From NCBI RefSeq assembly GCF_009827535.1, contig NZ_WTYN01000001.1, positions 1,550,001 to 1,614,000 on the forward strand: a stretch of 64,000 nucleotides of DNA, read 5' to 3'. The notes beneath the pieces were generated by a model, which was given only the letters and a program-made list of their open reading frames with translations, was not told the DNA's origin and did not search any database. This document shows positions 1 to 6,418 of the stretch, one piece after another. Made by a program: the position numbers and the translations under genes. Numbering within the stretch: the stretch's first letter is position 1; each line of letters opens with the position of its first letter. Source of the DNA: Qipengyuania oceanensis (GTDB taxonomy: Bacteria > Pseudomonadota > Alphaproteobacteria > Sphingomonadales > Sphingomonadaceae).

Positions 1-971
1 AGAAGAAGCTGTCGAACCTGCAGGCGATGCTGCCGGTGCTCGAAGCGGCCGTCCAGTCGGGGCGTCCGCTGCTGATTATCGCGGAAGACATCGAAGGCGA
101 AGCGCTGGCGACCCTGGTGGTCAACAAGCTGCGCGGCGGCCTCAAGGTCGCAGCCGTCAAGGCTCCGGGTTTCGGCGATCGCCGCAAGGCCATGCTGCAG
201 GACATCGCGATCCTGACCAAGGGCGAGATGATTTCCGAAGACCTCGGCATCAAGCTGGAAAACGTTACGCTCGGCATGCTCGGCGAAGCCAAGCGCGTCA
301 CCATCGACAAGGACAACACCACCATTGTCGACGGTGCCGGTGACGAGGGCGACATCAAGGCCCGCGTTTCGGAAATCCGCACGCAGATCGACAACACCAG
401 TTCGGACTACGACCGTGAAAAGCTGCAGGAACGCCTGGCGAAGCTCGCCGGCGGTGTTGCCGTGATCAAGGTCGGCGGTGCGACCGAAGTCGAGGTGAAG
501 GAGCGCAAGGATCGCGTCGACGACGCTCTCCACGCTACCCGCGCCGCGGTCGAGGAAGGCATCGTCCCGGGCGGCGGTACCGCGCTGCTCTACGCTGCCA
601 AGTCGCTCGAAGGCATGACCGGTGCCAACGAAGACCAGACCCGCGGCATCGACATCGTTCGCCGTGGCCTGCAGGCTCCGGTGCGCCAGATCGCCCAGAA
701 CGCCGGCCATGACGGCGCGGTCGTCGCGGGCAAGCTGATCGACGGGAACGACGAAACGCTCGGCTTCAACGCTGCGACCGACACCTACGAGAACCTCGTT
801 GCTGCCGGCGTGATCGACCCGACCAAGGTCGTGCGTACCGCGCTGCAGAACGCTGCCTCGGTGGCCGGCCTGCTGATCACGACGGAAGCCGCGATCGTCG
901 ACAAGCCGGAAGACAAGGGCGCTGCCCCGGCAATGCCCGACATGGGCGGCATGGGCGGAATGGGCTTCTAA
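1..971 (+). CDS. groEL: Chaperonin GroEL, C-terminal part (5' end outside window)
   Basis: This is the C-terminal part (about 322 residues) of the 60-kDa chaperonin, which folds client proteins in the cytosol as a double seven-subunit ring with GroES. The reading frame is open from the left edge. It contains the apical stretch with [20 protein letters not shown] and [15 protein letters not shown], the [10 protein letters not shown] segment, the equatorial [14 protein letters not shown] segment, and the glycine/methionine tail MGGMGGMGF. It stops with TAA at 969-971 and is followed at once by a strong hairpin terminator. The groES gene expected upstream is not in the window. Nothing is unusual in the visible part. 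Confidence 0.97.
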   Translation, partial: KKLSNLQAMLPVLEAAVQSGRPLLIIAEDIEGEALATLVVNKLRGGLKVAAVKAPGFGDRRKAMLQDIAILTKGEMISEDLGIKLENVTLGMLGEAKRVTIDKDNTTIVDGAGDEGDIKARVSEIRTQIDNTSSDYDREKLQERLAKLAGGVAVIKVGGATEVEVKERKDRVDDALHATRAAVEEGIVPGGGTALLYAAKSLEGMTGANEDQTRGIDIVRRGLQAPVRQIAQNAGHDGAVVAGKLIDGNDETLGFNAATDTYENLVAAGVIDPTKVVRTALQNAASVAGLLITTEAAIVDKPEDKGAAPAMPDMGGMGGMGF

Positions 972-1000
972 GTCCCGACCGACCCGAGACCATAAAGAAA

Positions 1001-1034
1001 GGCCCGGTGGAGCGATCCGCCGGGCCTTTTTCTT
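1001..1034 (+). terminator. Rho-independent terminator after groEL
   Basis: Ten-base stem 1001-1010 (GGCCCGGTGG) pairs with 1017-1026 (CCGCCGGGCC) with one G-U pair and a 6-base loop, followed by TTTTTCTTT. The left flank AAAGAAA (994-1000) gives a U-rich tail on the opposite strand too, so it can serve both groEL and the convergent GST gene. Confidence 0.9.
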
Positions 1035-1050
1035 TGCGTGACGGGAACGG

Positions 1051-1983
1051 TCAGCCGCCGTTCGGCAAGAGGACGAAGCCGGCGCGCGGGAAATGGAGCT
1101 GCATAGCGCCCAGATCGCCATCGTCGCGCGCAATGACGATCCTCTCGGGACTGGCGGCGACGAGCGTGCCCGCGATCGGATCGCGGCCGTAATCGTCGGC
1201 CATCACGACCACCTCTGCGCCGCTATCCATTCCGGAAGCCGAGACCGGATCATGCGCGACCGGGCAGGGGGCCGGTTCGCACTTGCGCGCGAGATCGAGG
1301 GCTTCGCTGCCGGTGATCTCGTTGCGCTCGCCCTGCCCGCATCCCGCCAGCCGTTCCCGCCATTTCGCTACCTGCGGCAGCCCCTCCAGCAGCTCTTCGG
1401 CGAGGTCGGGGAATGTGTTGGCCAGGAACCAGATGTTCATATGCGCCGCGACGTCGGCGATACCGGGCCGCTCGCCTGCGAGGAAGTCCGTGGAGTTCAG
1501 TGCTTGCTCGATCCACCCGGCAAACGCCCGCCATTGCGTTTTGGCAGGTTCCACCGCCCGTCCCATCGCCGCGACATCGAAGGGTCGGCCCGATAGCTTC
1601 TCGCGGTCGGCCACGAAACCGGGATCGACCCGGTCGCCCATGGAACCGAAGATGATCGCAACCGTCGGCGGAAAGAACAGCCGGTCGGCCCACAGGTTCA
1701 CCGCCCAGCCCGGACCTATGTCGGTCGCAGGCTCGGGATGCCGCCGCTCGATCTCGGCCATGATGACCTGGCTGTCGCAGTAGACGTCGGCCCCGATCTG
1801 CATCACCGGCGCGCGGCGATACCCGCCGGTGAGCGGCACAAGATCGGGTTTCGGCATCCGGTCGGGCATCTGCACCGAGTGCCAGGCCAGCCCCTTCATC
1901 CCGAGCAGTTCGCGCACCTTCTGCGAGAACGGCGAGCGATCGTAGTGATGCAGGACGATGTCTTCGGGGCCGGGCATCGGCAT
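1051..1983 (-). CDS. Glutathione S-transferase family protein
   Basis: A 310-residue protein with a GST/thioredoxin-like N-terminal domain (about residues 8-85: VLHHYDRSPFSQKVRELLG, then a cis-Pro-type RRAPVMQIG and the CDSQVIMAEIE glutathione-contact region) and an all-alpha GST C-terminal domain (about 95-220). The last 80 residues are an extra beta-rich tail not usual for plain GSTs of about 220 residues. It is the last gene of a three-gene minus-strand operon after an APH-like kinase and an acyl-CoA dehydrogenase, 9 bases behind the latter, so a role in detoxifying or modifying an intermediate of that pathway is plausible. The substrate is unknown. Confidence 0.85.
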   Translation of the reverse strand: MPMPGPEDIVLHHYDRSPFSQKVRELLGMKGLAWHSVQMPDRMPKPDLVPLTGGYRRAPVMQIGADVYCDSQVIMAEIERRHPEPATDIGPGWAVNLWADRLFFPPTVAIIFGSMGDRVDPGFVADREKLSGRPFDVAAMGRAVEPAKTQWRAFAGWIEQALNSTDFLAGERPGIADVAAHMNIWFLANTFPDLAEELLEGLPQVAKWRERLAGCGQGERNEITGSEALDLARKCEPAPCPVAHDPVSASGMDSGAEVVVMADDYGRDPIAGTLVAASPERIVIARDDGDLGAMQLHFPRAGFVLLPNGG

Positions 1984-1992
1984 GGTCTCCTG

Positions 1993-3291
1993 CTAGTCCT
2001 TCGCCGCGAATTTGCCGCGCCGCGGCCCGAGATAGCCGAACAGATAGGCGCCGACCTTGCGCATCTGGATTTCCTCGGCGCCTTCGGTGATCCGGTAGCG
2101 GCGGTGGTGGCGATAGATATGCTCGAACGGCTTGTGCCGCGAATAGCCGATCCCGCCATGCACCTGCATCGCCCGGTCGGCCGCTTGGCAGACCAGCCGG
2201 TTAGCCCAGTAATTGCACATCGAGACCTTGTCCGAGATGGTCTTCTCGATCTCGGCATGGGGCATGTTGTCCATTTCCCACGCGGTCTTGTAGATCAGCA
2301 GCCGCAGCATCTCGCACTGCGTCGCCAGCTCGACGAGCGGGAACTGGATCGCCTGGTTGCGCGCCAGTTCCTCGCCGAAGGGCTTGCGCTCGCGGGCGTA
2401 TTTCACGCTTTCCTCGACGCAGAACTGCGCCGCGCCGAGCGAACTCGCCGCCTGCCGGATGCGGTTCTGGTGGACGAAGCTCTGCGCCAGCGCGAGGCCG
2501 AGCCCTTCCCTGCCCAGCATGGCGCTTTCGGGGACCCAGACATCCTTGACCGACAGGCGAGGATGGTCCGTCGGCATGTTGAAGGTCCACATCCATTCCT
2601 CGATCTCGAGGCCCTCTGTCGGATTGGGCACGAGCAGGCAGGTGATCCCGCGCGCATCGCCATCCTCGCCGTCAGTGCGGCAGAACATGGCGCAATGCGT
2701 CGCGACGTGCATACCCGTGATCCACATCTTCTCGCCGTTGATCAGCCAGCCGTCTACGCCGTCACGGGTTTCGCGCACCGCGCGGGTTTCCATGAATGTG
2801 GCGTCGGACCCGTGATTGGGCTCGGTCAGGCCGAAGGCGACCCGCCGCGTGCCCTCGAAGCCGCCGAGGATGAATTCCTCTTTCTGTTCCTCGGTGCCCC
2901 ATTGCTCGAACATCTCGACGAAGGGGAAGTTGCCGACGATCGAATGTTCGTTCTGCAGATCGTTGTGGAGGCCGAGGCCGCGCTGCGCGAAGCGGTCTCG
3001 GATAACCGCCATCCACAGGTTCGACCCATCCTTGCCGCCGTATTTTTTAGGCGCGGAAAAGCGCCAGTGGCCGGCCTTGTCGGCCAGCCGCTTCGCCTCG
3101 ACCAGCAATTGCTCCCATTCGTGGCGCGGCAAGCCGCCCTCCTCGAAATTGGTCCGCGCCCATTCGCGACGATGGTCGAAGAAGCGCATGTTGTCGTCGC
3201 GCTCCTGCAACGGAGTGATCTCGGCCTCGATGAAATCGACGAGTTCGGCGTAGTAGTCTTCCAGGTCCTGCGGGACGGCAAAATCCATCAT
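1993..3291 (-). CDS. Acyl-CoA dehydrogenase (FadE/ACAD10-11-like)
   Basis: A flavin-dependent acyl-CoA dehydrogenase of 432 residues. Visible marks are the FAD/substrate segment FGLTEPNHGSDATFMETRA, the GEKMWITG strand, the FAD-binding VHGGIGYSRHKPFEHIYR and the C-terminal TEGAEEIQ, which sits where the catalytic-base region ends in relatives. The start is ATG at 3291, overlapping the upstream kinase stop as ATGA, with AAGGAG at 3301-3296; an upstream in-frame start at 3321 lies inside the kinase gene and is less likely. Coupling to an APH-fold kinase makes the pair look like a split ACAD10/ACAD11, the mammalian enzymes in which an APH domain is fused to an ACAD domain. Confidence 0.92.
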   Translation of the reverse strand: MMDFAVPQDLEDYYAELVDFIEAEITPLQERDDNMRFFDHRREWARTNFEEGGLPRHEWEQLLVEAKRLADKAGHWRFSAPKKYGGKDGSNLWMAVIRDRFAQRGLGLHNDLQNEHSIVGNFPFVEMFEQWGTEEQKEEFILGGFEGTRRVAFGLTEPNHGSDATFMETRAVRETRDGVDGWLINGEKMWITGMHVATHCAMFCRTDGEDGDARGITCLLVPNPTEGLEIEEWMWTFNMPTDHPRLSVKDVWVPESAMLGREGLGLALAQSFVHQNRIRQAASSLGAAQFCVEESVKYARERKPFGEELARNQAIQFPLVELATQCEMLRLLIYKTAWEMDNMPHAEIEKTISDKVSMCNYWANRLVCQAADRAMQVHGGIGYSRHKPFEHIYRHHRRYRITEGAEEIQMRKVGAYLFGYLGPRRGKFAAKD

Positions 3292-4646
3292 CTCTCTCCT
3301 TGCGGGGTCGTATCGCCCCATTTGTCGCGGGCCACGGCCAGCATCGAGTACTTCGGGATATCGGCGGCAAGCGTGTCGAGCGCCTGCCTTTTCAGCGAGG
3401 CGAGCAGCCCCTGTGTCGCCAGGCCCTGCTCTCCGGCGAGGATCGCCTGCGCCAGCGCACGGTCGTGCGGATCGGGTCTGGTTTCCTCTTCGCGCGTGAC
3501 GATGCCGAGCGCATTGCGCGCGACGGCCAGCTGGAAGCGATCATGCCCCTCGATCTTGTCCTTGAGGGTGGCGAGCCATTCGGAAACGGCGGCGGCGATC
3601 TCTCCGGCGGACGATTCGCCTCGCGGTTCGGCGCGTTTCGGCGCGGCGTCGGGTAGGGGCCGCTGGCGCTCCTCGCGCGGGGCCATCTCTTCCAGCAGCA
3701 GCAGCAAGTCGACTTCCTGCTCGCTCGCCCGGCGCGAAATGACGACGCGCTCGACCATGCGGTCTTCCCCGCTGCGCCAGACATGGCCCTGGCGCAGACA
3801 GCCGAGCGCCCACCAGACGGTGCGGTAGATCATCCAGAAATCGAACCGCGCGCGGTCCACCGTCCTCCCGCTCTCGTCTTCGTAGGCTGCAAAGAAGGTT
3901 TCGAGCGATCCCAGGCCCATCGCCGGGCGATCGACCCGTCCGAAACGCCAGACCGGCAGGCAGGCGAAGGCAAGATCCTCGTGAGGATCGCCGAAATGGA
4001 CGATTTCCCAGTCGAGCACGCCGGTGAGCCGTCCCTTGTCGGCGAGGATGTTGCCGAGCCGGAAATCGCCATGACACATCACCGGCTCGACCGGCTCGGG
4101 CAGATTGTCCGCCAGCCAGGCCAGGCCCAGCGCGACGATCGGCCGGTCGCCGCCCGCGTCCTCGAACTGCTGCTTCAGGCCCGCGACCGCCGCGCCGTAG
4201 TCCATTGTCGACACCGCGTCGGGAACGTCGGCCGGGCCGAGCGAGTGGATCCGCGCAAGGTCGCGCGCGGCATCCTCCAGCAACAGGGCTGGGGTTTCCA
4301 TCGCCAGGATCGCGCGCGGATCAGGGGTGCCGGCAAGCGCCTCCATCACGAAGCCGCTGCCGAGGCCGTCGGCCTCTTCGAGCACGACCAGCACATTGGG
4401 AGCGGAGACCCCGGCATCATGTGCCGCCTGGACGATCGCTGCCTCGTCCGCGTGTCCGAAGGGCCGCCCTTCCATGAACTCCATGCTCGGCGCACGGCGC
4501 AGGACATAGGCTTCGCCATCCGACTCGAAACGGGAGCTTTCCATCATCGCGCCGCCTGTCAGGCGCTTGAGACCGGACGGTCTGCCTTTCCCCACACGAG
4601 CGAGTGCCCGCTCCAATCCTGCGATGATTGCTGACTCGTCGACCAC
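3288..4646 (-). CDS. APH-fold phosphotransferase with C-terminal DUF6285-like domain
   Basis: A protein of about 452 residues. The first 300 form an aminoglycoside-phosphotransferase-like kinase: catalytic loop CHGDFRLGNIL (about residues 191-201) and the Mg-binding LDWEIVHFGDPHEDLA (about 211-226). The last 100 residues (AVARNALGIVTREEE, then a helical region) look like the DUF6285 domain often attached to such kinases. GTG at 4646 is chosen because GGGAGAG lies 4-5 bases before it; a TTG at 4658 also exists. It is coupled by ATGA to the acyl-CoA dehydrogenase. The likely role is phosphorylating a hydroxyacyl-CoA for the dehydrogenase rather than antibiotic resistance; this is inferred from the ACAD10/11 parallel. 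Confidence 0.87.
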   Translation of the reverse strand: MVDESAIIAGLERALARVGKGRPSGLKRLTGGAMMESSRFESDGEAYVLRRAPSMEFMEGRPFGHADEAAIVQAAHDAGVSAPNVLVVLEEADGLGSGFVMEALAGTPDPRAILAMETPALLLEDAARDLARIHSLGPADVPDAVSTMDYGAAVAGLKQQFEDAGGDRPIVALGLAWLADNLPEPVEPVMCHGDFRLGNILADKGRLTGVLDWEIVHFGDPHEDLAFACLPVWRFGRVDRPAMGLGSLETFFAAYEDESGRTVDRARFDFWMIYRTVWWALGCLRQGHVWRSGEDRMVERVVISRRASEQEVDLLLLLEEMAPREERQRPLPDAAPKRAEPRGESSAGEIAAAVSEWLATLKDKIEGHDRFQLAVARNALGIVTREEETRPDPHDRALAQAILAGEQGLATQGLLASLKRQALDTLAADIPKYSMLAVARDKWGDTTPQGER

Positions 4647-4665
4647 GGTCTCTCCCAAAATCCGT

Positions 4666-4685
4666 TTATCCGACTATCCCGATAA
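4666..4685. promoter_or_regulatory. Inverted repeat TTATC-N10-GATAA in divergent promoter region
   Basis: The gap between the divergent kinase/dehydrogenase operon and the beta-lactamase-like gene contains TTATC (4666-4670) and GATAA (4681-4685) as inverted half-sites. Size and position suit a dimeric repressor operator of TetR type, but no regulator gene is adjacent. Confidence 0.3.
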
Positions 4686-4771
4686 CCACCCAGCCTGTCC
4701 AGAAATTGCTTGAACAGCGGACTCGAGTGCCGTTAATCCCTTGCCAATCATGTTCGGGGTATGGTGGACAA

Positions 4772-5788
4772 ATGGGTAGAGGACTGATCTCTGGCGCCAT
4801 TGGCGCCCTCGCACTGGCCCTCGGCGGTGCTCCTGCCGCTCTGGCTCAGACAACTTCGCTCGAAGCGCAGTTCGACCGGACGCTCGGTACCGAGGTTCGC
4901 GCACCGCAATCCTTCAACGCAGTCTACGACAGTTCGCTCGAAAGGCGTGTGGCAATGGTCGCGGACGGCGATCGTGGCCGGATCGGCGTCTATGCGATCG
5001 ATCTGACCACCGGTCGTGAAGTCGGTATCCTCGCGGACCAGCGCTTCCCCATGGCCAGCACCAGCAAGGTCGCCATCGCCGCCGCCTATCTCGCCGGCGT
5101 CGACAAAGGGCGCTGGACACTCAGCAGCGAATGGCGCCTGCCGCGCGCCGGCGGCACCTACATGCCCGCCCACCAGCACCTCAAGCTGATGATCGCAAAG
5201 AGCTGCAACGACTGCACCGATGCGCTGCTCGAAGCCGTCGGCGGCCCGGCGGCGGTCAATCGGTGGATGAAGGAAGCCGGGATCGAGGATTTCCAGCTCA
5301 ACCGCTATATATCTTCGCTCGTGCGCGAAGACGGTGCAATCGATCCCGCGTCGAGCATCGATCTCAAGGACAGCGCGACGCCGCGCGCGATGGGCCAGCT
5401 TTTGGCCGGGATCTACCAGGGCAAATGGCTGAGCGCATCGTCGCGCCGCGTCCTCCTCGACGCGATGGAGCAGACGACGACCGGCAAGAAGCGCATGCCT
5501 GCCGCGCTGCCCATGAGCGCCAACCTGGCGCACAAGACCGGCACGCTCAGCCGCACGGCGAGCGATATCGGCATCTTTTACACGCCCGACGGCAGGGCCA
5601 TTGCGGCGGCAATCTACGTGACCGGGCAGAGCCCCTCGATGGCGGCAGAGAACAGCGATCGCGGCGTCAAGCTGTCCGCCCGGGCGAACCGCGATATGCG
5701 GATCGCCTCGATCACGCGGGCGCTCTACGATGGTTATGCGAGCCAGCCGGAACAGCGCTGGACCGGCGCGAATTACGGCGGGAACTGA
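4772..5788 (+). CDS. Class A beta-lactamase-fold serine hydrolase, exported
   Basis: A 338-residue protein with a signal peptide (about 1-26, ending AALAQ). It has the class A/PBP-fold motifs: active-site Ser-X-X-Lys as STSK at 96-99, the SDN-loop equivalent SCN at 144-146, and KTG at 255-257. The omega-loop region reads LNRYISS (176-182) where true class A enzymes have R-W-E-P-E-L, so the general base Glu166 appears to be missing. That suggests slow or no deacylation, that is, a PBP-like or specialised hydrolase rather than a resistance beta-lactamase. The start is ATG at 4772, without a clear Shine-Dalgarno but with TATGGT 6 bases ahead. It acts in the periplasm. Confidence 0.85.
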   Translation: MGRGLISGAIGALALALGGAPAALAQTTSLEAQFDRTLGTEVRAPQSFNAVYDSSLERRVAMVADGDRGRIGVYAIDLTTGREVGILADQRFPMASTSKVAIAAAYLAGVDKGRWTLSSEWRLPRAGGTYMPAHQHLKLMIAKSCNDCTDALLEAVGGPAAVNRWMKEAGIEDFQLNRYISSLVREDGAIDPASSIDLKDSATPRAMGQLLAGIYQGKWLSASSRRVLLDAMEQTTTGKKRMPAALPMSANLAHKTGTLSRTASDIGIFYTPDGRAIAAAIYVTGQSPSMAAENSDRGVKLSARANRDMRIASITRALYDGYASQPEQRWTGANYGGN

Positions 5789-5851
5789 AGCGGCGCTCTC
5801 GCTCTGATCCCGGACGTCGCCGGGCCAGGCCGGAGATACCACGAACACACG

Positions 5852-5882
5852 AAAAAGGGCGGCACCTTGCGGTACCGCCCTT
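5852..5882 (-). terminator. Terminator of the small lipoprotein gene
   Basis: Twelve-base stem 5855-5866 with 5871-5882 (one wobble pair), loop TTGC; read on the minus strand the right arm of the hairpin is followed by UUUUU (A-run 5852-5856). It ends the minus-strand lipoprotein transcript. Confidence 0.85.
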
Positions 5883-5910
5883 CGTCTCGGTGGTAAAACC
5901 GTGAAGTGGC

Positions 5911-6162
5911 TTAGTCAGCCTGAGCTTCTTCTTCGGTTTCGTTCTGCGCGGCAGCTTCAACGTCGGCAGCGGTTTCGTCGACCGAAGCAGCGGCTTCGTC
6001 AGCAGCGCCTTCAACAGCTTCACCCATCGCTTCAGCGTTGGCTTCGGTGTCGGCAGCAGCCGATTCAGCAGTCGTTTCAGCAGCGTCCTGGGTGCCTTCC
6101 GAGCAAGCGGCGAGGGTCAGGGCAGCAGCGCCGGCAGCGGCGACAAGAGCGATCTTACGCAT
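5911..6162 (-). CDS. Small acidic alanine-rich lipoprotein
   Basis: An 83-residue protein starting MRKIALVAAAG with a lipoprotein signal ending in the lipobox LAAC (Cys at about 19). The mature part is almost entirely Ala, Glu, Asp and Thr with no globular-domain signature, probably helical. The start is ATG at 6162 with AAGGA about 10 bases upstream. It has its own terminator, so it is transcribed alone. At least three more proteins of this character occur in the window (44219, 51290 and 51701). Function unknown; an abundant Lpp-like envelope peptide is one possibility. Confidence 0.8.
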   Translation of the reverse strand: MRKIALVAAAGAAALTLAACSEGTQDAAETTAESAAADTEANAEAMGEAVEGAADEAAASVDETAADVEAAAQNETEEEAQAD

Positions 6163-6418
6163 AAGTATCAATTCCTTGAACAGCGAGTATTGGTCGCAGG
6201 CAGCTCGTTGACCGCCTGCACAAAACCAGTCTTTGTGACCGGCTTCGACTGGCTAAATAATGGCGACTTTGTGACCATGCAAGCGATTTTGCCATAATCT
6301 CGCCTCTTTCTCGCCGCGTCTTGCCACATTTCGCCTGAGCTCCGCGCGAATGAAAGTGATGAATCGGGGGGCGGGAAGGCCGTTTCGTGCTGCTTTTGGG
6401 CGGGCCGAATGCTAGCGA

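Noticed and set aside
1738-3828. 696-codon plus-strand frame opposite the acyl-CoA dehydrogenase
   Set aside because: The opposite strand encodes clear ACAD and kinase motifs; this frame has no recognisable domain.
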